Assembly (NCBI RefSeq): GCF_016881065.1
Contig: NZ_WXYN01000012.1
Coordinates: 272,224 to 336,223 of the forward strand
From: Planococcus soli
GTDB lineage: Bacteria > Bacillota > Bacilli > Bacillales_A > Planococcaceae
Direction: 5' to 3'
DNA length: 64,000 bases
In this document: positions 47,221-56,188 of the stretch, in pieces
Layout of the letters: the number at the start of each line of letters is the position of its first letter
Position numbering within the stretch: the first letter of the stretch is position 1
The notes under the pieces: model-generated
The model's database searches: none
What the model was told of the DNA's origin: nothing
Seen by the model: the letters and a program-made list of their open reading frames with translations, nothing else
Program-made: the position numbers and the translations under genes

Positions 47221-48591
47221 TTAACCACCTTTTCCTTTCTTCAGCGCAAGTTTTGCGAGAAGTTTTTGCTTTTCCACTTCCAGGCTTTCGTTTCTCGGTT
47301 CTGCTTTGGCGGCGGGTGCATCATTTTTTTTATGGAACCATTCCGGCAGCTTTTCTTCACGCACCGGTTTACGGTTTCCATTGCCTGTAAACGGTTTAGC
47401 CACAGTCGTAGGTGATCCTTCCGACTTCCATTTCATATACTGCGTGTGCTCAACACGCGCCAGCTCCATCGCTTCTTTAGCGGTTGTTACATTTTTCCGC
47501 AGCCAATGCGAAGCAATCTTTTCCACATAAGCTTTGGTCAGTTTCATATCGGTGCGCAGCAGGACATAATGAAGCAGGACATTGACGACTGCCGGTTTCA
47601 TGCCATGAGTTACAACCAATTGATTGGCCAGCTGGACATCCGCCGGCAGCGGCTCGTTGCCATTGGCAATGTCACGCAGCACTTGGATCGGCGGCGCCGT
47701 CTCCAAATAAATTAGCAATTCATCCTGTTTCGTTTTTGGCACATCTTCTGTCGCCTTTGGCTCTTCTTTTTGTACTTGCACAAGCTGCGGCGCCGTTGTT
47801 GAAACCGTCAGCTTGTAATATTCAGATGCTGATTTTTTCAGGCCTTCAACCGTTAAATTATAATCGTCTTCGATTGCCAATAAGATCACTTTTTGCATTT
47901 CCAACGGCCCCCAACTATACAAATAGGCCAGTTTGGAAATAAAGTCCCTGATGGTAGCTGTCAGCACGCGTTTCGGTACCAGCTGTTCAGAAAGTCCTTG
48001 GCGCAGCATAGCAAAATCAAATTCTGCATCGGCTTCATACGCGCCTTGCTTCCGTTCCTGCAGATCCTGCTTAGCGGATGGATATCCTGCTTTAGCGTGG
48101 ACCGGCTGAAAAATATCCGTGAAAGTCCGTGATACTTCTTTAAAATCTTCCGGAACTTCCGAGTGGATCAGAAAGCGGTCCCGAACCCTGCGATAGGAAG
48201 GTTCTCCAATTTTGCTGAACAGGAACATCGACAACAACGGATCCATAAAAAAGGTTTTTGGATCCAGCGGAGGGCAAAGTTCATAAATAAAGCAGCGGTT
48301 GCCATTGTCTTTCCGGTAGGTTTTCAACAGCCCGATCGCTTCCAGTTGAATCCTTGCTTCAAAAATCTTCGAAATGGGGTTTCCCAATGTGTTCATTAAT
48401 GTGTAATGGGTCGCCTCATCACCGGAAGCTTCTCCTTCAGCCCAAAGCGTTAAATAAAACGCGGTGGCTTCAGCGCCGATCATCGGCTGATACAGCAGCG
48501 TCAGAAGCTGCCGGTCGTAGTTCGAAAATGGATAAGGCAGACGGATTCGATAAGGATCGCCAGGCTGCAATTCTTTATAGTATGCAGTCAT
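47221..48591 (-). CDS. dnaB: Replication initiation and membrane attachment protein DnaB
   Basis: Firmicute helicase co-loader that works with DnaD and DnaI at oriC and the membrane. In 456 aa it has the N-terminal winged-helix region (about 20-170), a DDBH2/DnaD-like C-terminal domain (about 305-400, ending YMKWKSEG) and a basic, low-complexity tail. ATG follows AGGCGGTGA. It lies 11 bp after nrdR, giving nrdR-dnaB-dnaI as in Bacillus. Confidence 0.94.
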   Translation of the reverse strand: MTAYYKELQPGDPYRIRLPYPFSNYDRQLLTLLYQPMIGAEATAFYLTLWAEGEASGDEATHYTLMNTLGNPISKIFEARIQLEAIGLLKTYRKDNGNRCFIYELCPPLDPKTFFMDPLLSMFLFSKIGEPSYRRVRDRFLIHSEVPEDFKEVSRTFTDIFQPVHAKAGYPSAKQDLQERKQGAYEADAEFDFAMLRQGLSEQLVPKRVLTATIRDFISKLAYLYSWGPLEMQKVILLAIEDDYNLTVEGLKKSASEYYKLTVSTTAPQLVQVQKEEPKATEDVPKTKQDELLIYLETAPPIQVLRDIANGNEPLPADVQLANQLVVTHGMKPAVVNVLLHYVLLRTDMKLTKAYVEKIASHWLRKNVTTAKEAMELARVEHTQYMKWKSEGSPTTVAKPFTGNGNRKPVREEKLPEWFHKKNDAPAAKAEPRNESLEVEKQKLLAKLALKKGKGG

Positions 48592-48602
48592 AAGTCACCG
48601 CC

Positions 48603-49079
48603 TTAGTCGATTTTCTTATCTTCCGGACTTTTGTTCAGCAAATCCTTCAGTTCGTCGATAAAAACAGTAATGTCTTTAAACTGGCGATAGACAGATGCAA
48701 AGCGGACATAGGCCACTTCATCGATTGCTGCAAGCCGATTCATGACCAGCTCACCGACTTCTTCGGATTTCACTTCCGGGTTGCCCGCCCGGCGAAGGTC
48801 TTTCTCGATGGTAAAGACCACTTCTTCCAATGCTTCAAGAGATACCGGCCGCTTCTCACATGCACGAATCAAGCCGCGCAGTACTTTTTCACGGCTGAAC
48901 TCTTCACGTGAGCCATCTTTTTTGACGACAATCAGCGGCATCTCTTCCACTTTTTCAAAAGTAGTAAAGCGATAACCGCACGATTCACATTCTCTGCGCC
49001 TTCTGATTGATTTCATTTCATCTATCGGCCGCGAATCGACAACACGTGTGCCGTTATGTTGGCAAGCTGGACATTTCAT
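48603..49079 (-). CDS. nrdR: Transcriptional repressor NrdR
   Basis: Zinc and ATP/dATP-responsive repressor of ribonucleotide reductase genes. Zinc ribbon cysteines are at 3, 6, 31 and 34 (CPAC...CESC), then an ATP-cone ([20 protein letters not shown]). Full length at 158 aa. First gene of nrdR-dnaB-dnaI. Confidence 0.97.
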   Translation of the reverse strand: MKCPACQHNGTRVVDSRPIDEMKSIRRRRECESCGYRFTTFEKVEEMPLIVVKKDGSREEFSREKVLRGLIRACEKRPVSLEALEEVVFTIEKDLRRAGNPEVKSEEVGELVMNRLAAIDEVAYVRFASVYRQFKDITVFIDELKDLLNKSPEDKKID

Positions 49080-49143
49080 TTTGACATCTCCCTAACTTCT
49101 CTATCTAGTGTATCTAGTATAACAAAAATTCATCGGGAAAATA

Positions 49144-49173
49144 GAAAAAGCAGAGGATTTTATCCTCTGCTTT
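49144..49173 (-). terminator. Rho-independent terminator after speD
   Basis: Eleven-bp stem AAAGCAGAGGA (49147-49157) with TCCTCTGCTTT (49163-49173), followed on the minus strand by TTCTA after a T run. It separates speD from nrdR. Confidence 0.88.
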
Positions 49174-49193
49174 CGTGTTTTTCGTTAAATGGA

Positions 49194-49577
49194 TTATACA
49201 GTTACTGAAACTTTGGATTTTCCAACACTGACCGGACCCATACCGCGCGGAATTTCGACAAGCTCGCTTGAGGTTGACCCTAGCGCTTCTGCGATATACT
49301 TCGCTGCTATTGTTGGATCTAAGTCGCCGCAAGTGTAAACATCTACACTGGCGTAGCCGTGTTCCGGGAAACTGTGAATAGTTAAGTGAGATTCAGAAAT
49401 GATCACAACTCCGCTGACACCTTGTGGCGCGAATTTATGAAAAGCTACCTCTCTTACTTCAGCTCCGGATTTGAGTGCTGCATCAACAAAAGTTTGTTCG
49501 ATAAAATCCATATCGTTTAATTTGTCAAAATCACACTGCCAAAGTTCTGCAATTACGTGACGTCCCATTGTTTCCAT
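49194..49577 (-). CDS. speD: S-adenosylmethionine decarboxylase proenzyme
   Basis: Makes decarboxylated SAM for spermidine synthesis. The 127-aa proenzyme cleaves itself between Glu 62 and Ser 63 in [16 protein letters not shown], Ser 63 becoming the pyruvoyl group; Cys 83 lies in YTCG. It matches B. subtilis SpeH closely. ATG 49577 follows AAGGGGG at ten nt; a longer frame runs into the leader. The leader (49578-49770) has short inverted repeats around GGTTAGGACC but no class I recognise. Confidence 0.97.
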   Translation of the reverse strand: METMGRHVIAELWQCDFDKLNDMDFIEQTFVDAALKSGAEVREVAFHKFAPQGVSGVVIISESHLTIHSFPEHGYASVDVYTCGDLDPTIAAKYIAEALGSTSSELVEIPRGMGPVSVGKSKVSVTV

Positions 49578-49842
49578 GGTTCGTTTTCCCCCTTTGATAT
49601 CATTTTGTTTTTTGCGCAAAATATTCAAAGTTGACTACCACGGGGGAAAGTTAGTCCAAAGAGGTCCTAACCCTTTAAGCAGTCATGTGAATAAAAAATC
49701 TTACGCTCCTAATTCCGAAATGCACGATGGAAATTCAGAAGTGGTAGCTGTTTTTCAACTACGATTCATAGTATAAAACGTATTAATTGTAAATGCAATA
49801 ATAATATCTTATTAATCCTGAATTTTTTTCAGTAAATTTTCC

Positions 49843-49881
49843 AAAAAAAAACCGTTTCTCCATTTGGAACTGGAGAAACGG
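49843..49881 (-). terminator. Rho-independent terminator after gapB
   Basis: Perfect 11-bp stem CCGTTTCTCCA (49852-49862) with TGGAGAAACGG (49871-49881), followed on the minus strand by nine T residues. Confidence 0.92.
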
Positions 49882-49892
49882 GGCGAATAGCC

Positions 49893-50912
49893 TTATTTAG
49901 ATACCAACACCAAAGCATTTGCGACTTTTTTTGTCAGATCAATGACGCGCGCTGAATATCCCCATTCGTTGTCATACCATGCAAGAACTTTTACTTTGCG
50001 TTTGCCAATCACCATGGTCGATAATCCATCAACTATGGCAGAGTTTGGGTTGCTGTTGAAATCAACAGACACCAGCGGCTCCATTGTCAGGCTTAAAATT
50101 CCTTCCATGCCATTTTCCGATGCTTCTTCAAAAGCCTGATTGACTTCTGCAATCGTCACATCCGACTCCAAATCCACCACCAGGTCGACCAGCGATACAT
50201 TCGGCGTCGGTACCCGCAATGCCATGCCATGCAGTTTGCCCTGCAATTCCGGTATCACCAATGATAGCGCTTTCGCCGCACCGGTGGAAGTTGGAATGAT
50301 CGATTGGGCACATGCACGTGCTCGGCGAAGATCTTTATGCGGATTATCCAAGTTCTGCTGGTCATTCGTGTAGGAATGGATTGTTGTCATCAAGCCGTTT
50401 TCAATGCCGAATTTGTCATGCAGCACTTTTACGACCGGCGCCAGGCAATTCGTTGTGCAGCTGGCATTGGAGATGATGTCATGCTTTTCGATATCCAGCT
50501 TGTCTTCGTTGACGCCCATAACAATTGTGATATCTTCTTTTTTGCCAGGTGCTGTCAAAATCACTTTTTTAGCTCCCGCTTCCAAATGCAATGCCGCTTT
50601 ATCGCGGGAATTGAATTTTCCAGTTGCTTCAATGACAATGTCAATGCCCAGTTCTTTCCATGGCAGATTCAATGGATCACGTTCACTAACCAATTGAATT
50701 CGTTTCCCGTTAACAATTAATGCATCTTCTTCTGAAGATACGTCACCTGCGAAGGTGCCGTGATTTGTGTCATACTTAATCAAATGCGCAAGGGTTTCAG
50801 CTGGATAAGTGGCGTTGACTGCCGTAATTGTGACGTCATCCATCAGTATCGCCTGTCTGAAAACCATACGGCCAATACGGCCAAATCCGTTAATTGCAAT
50901 AGAAACTGTCAT
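49893..50912 (-). CDS. gapB: Glyceraldehyde-3-phosphate dehydrogenase, GapB (gluconeogenic) type
   Basis: Reversible GAPDH used in B. subtilis for gluconeogenesis with NADP preference. The 339-aa protein has the Rossmann motif NGFGRIGR (8-15) and the catalytic Cys 152 in SNASCTTNC. After the second strand it reads AVNATYPAETLAHLIKYDTN, lacking the Asp of strictly NAD-dependent GapA, which fits GapB. The neighbours coaE and speD are those of B. subtilis gapB. A CcpN-like site overlaps its promoter. Confidence 0.93.
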   Translation of the reverse strand: MTVSIAINGFGRIGRMVFRQAILMDDVTITAVNATYPAETLAHLIKYDTNHGTFAGDVSSEEDALIVNGKRIQLVSERDPLNLPWKELGIDIVIEATGKFNSRDKAALHLEAGAKKVILTAPGKKEDITIVMGVNEDKLDIEKHDIISNASCTTNCLAPVVKVLHDKFGIENGLMTTIHSYTNDQQNLDNPHKDLRRARACAQSIIPTSTGAAKALSLVIPELQGKLHGMALRVPTPNVSLVDLVVDLESDVTIAEVNQAFEEASENGMEGILSLTMEPLVSVDFNSNPNSAIVDGLSTMVIGKRKVKVLAWYDNEWGYSARVIDLTKKVANALVLVSK

Positions 50913-50966
50913 GTAGGAATCCTCCGTTTATAATTAAGTTATACTCATCTTTTTAATTTCTTATAT

Positions 50967-50977
50967 AGTATAACACA
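50967..50977 (-). promoter_or_regulatory. CcpN-like operator over the gapB -10 region
   Basis: The minus strand reads TGTGTTATACT, matching the CcpN consensus TRTGHYATAYW as I recall it. It contains the likely -10 element TATACT and lies 55 bp upstream of gapB. CcpN represses gapB on glycolytic carbon in B. subtilis. The -35 is weak, as expected for a regulated promoter. Confidence 0.5.
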
Positions 50978-51014
50978 ATTAACTATTTAGAGAACCTTAA
51001 AACCGGCATATCTT

Positions 51015-51620
51015 TTATTCTTTTTCAATGCTCGCCTGCCAGGTGTCCAAAATTCGGTTTAACTGTTTTTTTGTTTCATCCAATGTGCCGTTGTTGTAGA
51101 TGACAGCGTCTGCCCCATCTTCTTTTACCGACATTGGCAATTGGGAACTGATGCGTGCCCGTGCCTCCTGTTCAGTAAAGCCATTGCGCTCTACTAATCG
51201 GTCGAATTGATTTTCTTCGGTCACACTGACGACCAGAATTTTGTCCACCAAATGCTGAAGGCGGCTCTCGAATAATAGCGGAATATCCATGATGATTGTC
51301 TTGAATCCCTGCGTTATAAACTCCTCGCGCTGCCGCAGCATTTCCTGGCGGATGGCCGGATGTATGATATCGTTGAGGATTTTGCGGCTTGCCGGATCAT
51401 TAAAGATGATCGCTCCGACCTTGGCGCGGTCCATTGTCCCGTCTTCTTGGATCACTTCTGGCCCGAACGCCTGCACAATTTGCGACAAGGTATCGGAACC
51501 GGGTTCTACAACCAGGCGCGCCACAAGATCAGCATCAACGATTGGATAGCCTAAATTTTTCAACATTCCGGATACTGTACTTTTTCCACTGGCAATACTG
51601 CCTGTCAGTCCAATGATCAT
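51015..51620 (-). CDS. coaE: Dephospho-CoA kinase
   Basis: Last step of coenzyme A synthesis, phosphorylating the ribose 3'-OH of dephospho-CoA. P-loop GSIASGKS (7-14) and the conserved DADLVAR (29-35) are visible in 201 aa. It starts nine bp after mutM. In B. subtilis ytaF lies between mutM and coaE; it is missing here. Confidence 0.96.
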   Translation of the reverse strand: MIIGLTGSIASGKSTVSGMLKNLGYPIVDADLVARLVVEPGSDTLSQIVQAFGPEVIQEDGTMDRAKVGAIIFNDPASRKILNDIIHPAIRQEMLRQREEFITQGFKTIIMDIPLLFESRLQHLVDKILVVSVTEENQFDRLVERNGFTEQEARARISSQLPMSVKEDGADAVIYNNGTLDETKKQLNRILDTWQASIEKE

Positions 51621-51629
51621 CGTCCATCC

Positions 51630-52499
51630 TCATTTCTGGCAAGTCGGGCAATATACTGATGCCCGCCCGCCGATTTTCAAGGTTTTTGTTGCGGTGCCGC
51701 AAATTACGCAATGCTTTTTTCCATACATGCCAAAACGGTTTTGCATGCTGCCCGATTCGCCATTGATGTTGCGGTAATCGGATATTGTGCTGCCGCCTGC
51801 TTCGATGCTCTCCAGCAAAATCGCGACGACCGTTTCAAATAATTCCACTTTGCGTTTTTTACTGATGCGGCCGGCTGACCGATTTGGATGGATTTTCATT
51901 TTAAAAAGTGCTTCTGTTGCATAAATATTGCCGCAGCCGGAAATGATCTGCCCATCCATGATCACTTCCTTGATCGCCTTGTTCTTGTATTTCGGACTTT
52001 CTGCCATTACCAAAAAATGATCAAGCGCCACTGCCTCGAAAGGTTCTGGCGCCATCAGCAGCAAAGGCGGAAAATCCCCTTCCTCTCGTAATATCCGCAT
52101 TTCCCCAAAACGGCGGATATCAGAAAATGCCAGCAGGTTGCCGTCGCTTAACGTTAATACGACATGGACATGGCGCCGGAATTTATCCTCGGGAATAGAC
52201 TGGAGCTGGTCAACGTAAAACCAGGCTCCGGACATCCCTAAATGATTGACCAGCAGAAACTCTTCTTCATTTCGTAATGTAAAGTAAATATATTTGCTGC
52301 GCCGTTCGACGCGGATGATTTGTGCACCGACCAAACTTTCGATAAACCGGTCGGCTTCCATCCGCTTGATGATCGCTTCCTTGCCATTTGTTTTCGACAC
52401 GCGGATGGTATCTGAAACCGCTACTGCCTCAATTTTTTTCCCAATGGACACGGGGCGGATCTGCCGAACGACTCCTTCCACTTCCGGAAGTTCAGGCAT
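51630..52499 (-). CDS. mutM: Formamidopyrimidine-DNA glycosylase
   Basis: Base-excision repair enzyme removing 8-oxoguanine and Fapy lesions, with AP-lyase activity. In 289 aa: catalytic Pro 2 and Glu 3 (MPELPEVE), the H2TH region (GCGNIYATEALF) and a C-terminal zinc finger with C264, C267, C284, C287 and the conserved Arg 279. ATG 52499 follows GGAGGG at nine nt; a start five codons upstream lies in the ribosome site. Follows polA by 15 bp. Confidence 0.97.
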   Translation of the reverse strand: MPELPEVEGVVRQIRPVSIGKKIEAVAVSDTIRVSKTNGKEAIIKRMEADRFIESLVGAQIIRVERRSKYIYFTLRNEEEFLLVNHLGMSGAWFYVDQLQSIPEDKFRRHVHVVLTLSDGNLLAFSDIRRFGEMRILREEGDFPPLLLMAPEPFEAVALDHFLVMAESPKYKNKAIKEVIMDGQIISGCGNIYATEALFKMKIHPNRSAGRISKKRKVELFETVVAILLESIEAGGSTISDYRNINGESGSMQNRFGMYGKKHCVICGTATKTLKIGGRASVYCPTCQK

Positions 52500-52514
52500 A
52501 TCGATGCCCTCCAA

Positions 52515-55133
52515 TCATTTAGTATCGTACCAGGTGTCGCCTTGCGCAATGTCCACTTTCAATGGAACGCTCAGCTTCACTGCATTCTCCATCACCTCAG
52601 GCACCAATTTCATCAGTTTATCCAATTCCTCGGGCGGTGCCTCGAAAATCAATTCATCGTGCACTTGCAGCAGCATGCGCGTCTGCATGTCTTCACGTTC
52701 CAACGCTGCGTCCATATCAATCATCGCTTTTTTGATGATATCCGCGGCGCTGCCCTGGATCGGCGTATTCATTGCCGTGCGTTCGGCAAAGCTGCGCAAA
52801 TTGAAATTGGAGCTGGTGATGTCGGGCAAATAGCGCCGGCGATTCATCAAAGTCGTAACAAAGCCGTCGCGTTTGGCATCCGCCACAATGGTAGTCATAT
52901 AGGTTTTAACGCCTGGGAAGCTGGCAAAATAACGATCGATAAATGCCGCTGCTTCTTTGCGTGTTATGTTCAAGTTTTGAGACAGGCCATAATCGCTGAT
53001 GCCATAGACAATCCCAAAGTTAACGGCTTTTGCAGCGCGCCGCATATCTCCAGTCACTTCTTCTGCAGGGACATGGAACACATCACTCGCTGTTGTCGTA
53101 TGGATATCACGGTCGTCTTTAAAGGCCTGGACGAGGCGCTCGTCTTCCGACATGTCTGCCAGGACGCGCAACTCGATCTGCGAATAATCGGCCGCAACCA
53201 TCACCCAGCCAGGTTCTGACGGGACAAAGGCCTTGCGGATTTTACGGCCTTCTTCAAGGCGCACCGGGATGTTCTGCAAGTTGGGGTTCGTCGAACTAAG
53301 CCGGCCGGTCGTTGTCAGGGCCTGCTGGAAACGGGTATGAACTTTTCCGTCCTTATGGATTTCTTTCAATAAACCTTCTATATAAGTGGAGAGCAGTTTG
53401 CCCAGCTGGCGGTACAACAGGATATGCGAAATGATTTCATGCTGCCCTTCCAATTTTTCCAGAACATCAGCGGCTGTGGAGTAGCCCGTTTTGGTTTTCT
53501 TTAAAGGCGGCAATCCCAGGTTTTCAAACAACACTACGCCTAATTGCTTGGGCGAATTGATATTGAATTCCTGTCCCGCCAGGCTGTATATATCCGTCTC
53601 GATTTTTTCGAGTTTATGGGACAATTCCTTGCCCATTTCCGACAATTGGTTGCGGTCGACCATCACGCCGAGCGATTCCATCTGTCCAAGGACTGTCGCT
53701 AAAGGAAGTTCCAGTTTATCGTATAAATCAAACTGTTCATTTTCTTCGAGTTTTTCCATGACCAACGGGCGCACTTTCCAAATGGTCCGCGCTTTTCTGG
53801 CAATGTGCTCGTGGAGAATAACATCTTCCGGCACTTTCTTTTTCGCACCTTTGCCATAAATCTGCTCGTTTGTCGACACATCTGTATAGCCGTATTCCTG
53901 GACGATGCTCGCCATATCCGTGTACGTCAACGATGGATTAACGATATAAGCCCCCAGCATCAAGTCAAAGTCTACACCTTTCAGTTCAATGCCGCAGCGC
54001 AGGAAGGCTGCTGTCGCTGCTTTGGAATCTGCCATAAACTTTTTCTTCGAAGGATCTTTAAACCACGCACGGAATGCCTCCGAATGCTCAACAACATCCA
54101 TGGGAATCACATAGGTTTCTGTCTCTGTCGCCAAAGAAACTCCAAGCAAATCGCAGCTATGATAATGTTCATCGTACAATTCCAAATGGACTGCCATCTC
54201 ATCTTTCAGTATAGATGGATCAATGCTTGTCACTACTTCGAACGTCAATTCTTCTTTGACGGTTTCTTCTGCTGTGTACTCCATCTTCTCTAATAGCGAT
54301 TTAAACGCCAATTCGTTCCATACTTTCACTAATTCGTCCTGGTCTGGTCCGTCATAGCTCAATTCTTCAATTTTGATTTCAATCGGCGCATTGCGTTCGA
54401 TTGTAGCAAGCTGTTTGGAGATATAGGCAAGGTCTTCATTGGCAACCAGCTTTTCTTTCATCTTGCCTTTTTGCTGATCGATGGCGGCATAAACCCCTTC
54501 AACTGAACCGTGTGCTGCCAATAGTTTCAGCGCTGTTTTTTCACCTACGCCGGGAACACCCGGAATATTGTCGGAGGCATCGCCCATCAGGCCTTTCATA
54601 TCGATAATCTGGTCTGGCGTTAGTCCGTATTTCTCTTTAATGTGCTCGACTGTGTATTTTTCAATATCGGTAATGCCTTTGCGCGTAATATATACAGTTG
54701 TCGAAGGCGAAGCCAATTGCGTCAAATCTTTATCTCCTGAAATGACCACGACTTCGTCGCCTTCCCGCTCCGCTTCCAGGCTCAACGTTCCGATAATGTC
54801 ATCCGCTTCGTAATTTTCCAATTCGTAGCGTTTGATCCGGTACGCATCGATCAGTTTTTTCAAATAAGGAAATTGTTCCGACAGTTCGGGCGGCGTTTTC
54901 TGTCGTCCACCTTTATATTCACTGAATGTTTTGTGGCGGAACGTGGTTTTCCCCGCATCGAAAGCCACAATCATGTGCGTAGGTTTTTCTTCTTCCAATA
55001 TTCGTTGAAGCATCATGGTAAATCCATATACAGCATTCGTGTGGATGCCGTTTTCATTGGTCAGCAGCGGCAAGGCAAAAAACGCCCGGTACGCCAAACT
55101 GTTCCCATCTAATAAAAGTATTTTCTTTGCCAC
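52515..55133 (-). CDS. polA: DNA polymerase I
   Basis: Gap-filling and Okazaki-fragment polymerase. In 872 aa: 5'-nuclease domain (1 to about 290), a 3'-5' exonuclease fold lacking the acidic motif I residues (AVHLELYDEHYH), and the polymerase domain with motif A DYSQIELRVLAD and motif C VHDELIFEAP. It is therefore probably proofreading-deficient, as in Bacillus. I chose GTG 55133 (VAKKILLLDGNS), nine nt after GAGGGG. Upstream of mutM-coaE in one unit. Confidence 0.97.
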   Translation of the reverse strand: MAKKILLLDGNSLAYRAFFALPLLTNENGIHTNAVYGFTMMLQRILEEEKPTHMIVAFDAGKTTFRHKTFSEYKGGRQKTPPELSEQFPYLKKLIDAYRIKRYELENYEADDIIGTLSLEAEREGDEVVVISGDKDLTQLASPSTTVYITRKGITDIEKYTVEHIKEKYGLTPDQIIDMKGLMGDASDNIPGVPGVGEKTALKLLAAHGSVEGVYAAIDQQKGKMKEKLVANEDLAYISKQLATIERNAPIEIKIEELSYDGPDQDELVKVWNELAFKSLLEKMEYTAEETVKEELTFEVVTSIDPSILKDEMAVHLELYDEHYHSCDLLGVSLATETETYVIPMDVVEHSEAFRAWFKDPSKKKFMADSKAATAAFLRCGIELKGVDFDLMLGAYIVNPSLTYTDMASIVQEYGYTDVSTNEQIYGKGAKKKVPEDVILHEHIARKARTIWKVRPLVMEKLEENEQFDLYDKLELPLATVLGQMESLGVMVDRNQLSEMGKELSHKLEKIETDIYSLAGQEFNINSPKQLGVVLFENLGLPPLKKTKTGYSTAADVLEKLEGQHEIISHILLYRQLGKLLSTYIEGLLKEIHKDGKVHTRFQQALTTTGRLSSTNPNLQNIPVRLEEGRKIRKAFVPSEPGWVMVAADYSQIELRVLADMSEDERLVQAFKDDRDIHTTTASDVFHVPAEEVTGDMRRAAKAVNFGIVYGISDYGLSQNLNITRKEAAAFIDRYFASFPGVKTYMTTIVADAKRDGFVTTLMNRRRYLPDITSSNFNLRSFAERTAMNTPIQGSAADIIKKAMIDMDAALEREDMQTRMLLQVHDELIFEAPPEELDKLMKLVPEVMENAVKLSVPLKVDIAQGDTWYDTK

Positions 55134-55151
55134 AAAATTACCCCTCTCCAT

Positions 55152-55209
55152 AAAAAAGCCGTCATTCCCTTTATTTTACCACGCAGGCAAATAGAAGAGA
55201 AATGACGGC
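55152..55209 (-). terminator. Terminator after hflC
   Basis: GCCGTCATT (55158-55166) pairs with AATGACGGC (55201-55209) across a 34-nt loop, followed on the minus strand by TTTTTT. It overlaps the polA leader and ends the hflK-hflC transcript. Confidence 0.7.
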
Positions 55210-55216
55210 CGCAGCC

Positions 55217-56188
55217 TTATTCGAAATTACCGGACAGGATATCCGCATATGGTGAATCCGACGGCAGAATAATGACCGTATCATCACCGATTGTTTTCTT
55301 ATAGGATTCCAAAGAACGGTAAAGTTCGTAAAATTCCGGGTCTTTCGAGAAGGATTCGTTGTAAATGATCGCAGCTTCCGATTCACCTTCAGCCTGGATC
55401 AATGCGGCTTCTTTTCGTGCAGTCGCAATGACTTCCTGTGCTTCACGGTCAGCTTGCGCTTCGATTTCGCGTTTTTTTGCATCTCCCTGCGACAGATAAT
55501 CCTGAGCTGTGGAATCACGTTCGGAAATCATCCGTGTATAGACGGATTGCTCGTTTTCTTCCGGCAAATCCGTCCGCTTCATCCGAACATCCAGCACCTG
55601 GATGCCGTATTGGTCTTTCTCCAGCAACTCATTGACTTTTGCCGTGACGCTATCGTTCAAGCTGCCGCGGGAAGAATTTTCATCGTTAATAATTTCTTCG
55701 TAATTTAGCTGCCCCAGTTCTGTCCGGACGACGGAATAGATGAATTCTTCCATCCGCGACTCTGCATTGACAATCGTCCCGGCATTGGAAATCAGATCAA
55801 GCGGGTTTACAACATGCCAGACGGCGTAATTGTCGATAATGATGCGCTTTTTATCTTTCGTGTTGATTTCGGCTTCTGATACATCATAAGTCATTTGGTA
55901 GTTGGGCAAGGTTGTCACGCTTTGAACGAACGGTATTTTCATTTTGATGCCCGGTTCTTCCTGGATTTTCACCACTTCACCAAATTGGCGGACAACGCGG
56001 TATTCATTTTCCTTGACCACGTAAACACTCGTCAAGACGATAAGCAGCAATGCAAATGCGACAACCAGACCGACGATCAGTTTCCAGTATTTCTTGAAGT
56101 CGATCGGATCTTTCGGCTCTTTTTTCTTTTTCGGCTTTTCGTATGGATTGTACTTCTTCACTTCTTCTAAGGGTTTCTTCGGTTCCAT
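55217..56188 (-). CDS. hflC: SPFH-family protease modulator HflC
   Basis: 323-aa membrane protein of the stomatin/prohibitin group; with HflK it forms a cage around FtsH in E. coli. Basic, proline-rich N-terminus (1-35), one membrane helix (about 36-58), SPFH domain (ENEYRVVRQFGEVV) and a helical coiled-coil region (SQGDAKKREIEAQADREAQEVI). Its ATG overlaps the hflK stop (TGATG). No ftsH lies nearby in the window. Confidence 0.92.
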   Translation of the reverse strand: MEPKKPLEEVKKYNPYEKPKKKKEPKDPIDFKKYWKLIVGLVVAFALLLIVLTSVYVVKENEYRVVRQFGEVVKIQEEPGIKMKIPFVQSVTTLPNYQMTYDVSEAEINTKDKKRIIIDNYAVWHVVNPLDLISNAGTIVNAESRMEEFIYSVVRTELGQLNYEEIINDENSSRGSLNDSVTAKVNELLEKDQYGIQVLDVRMKRTDLPEENEQSVYTRMISERDSTAQDYLSQGDAKKREIEAQADREAQEVIATARKEAALIQAEGESEAAIIYNESFSKDPEFYELYRSLESYKKTIGDDTVIILPSDSPYADILSGNFE

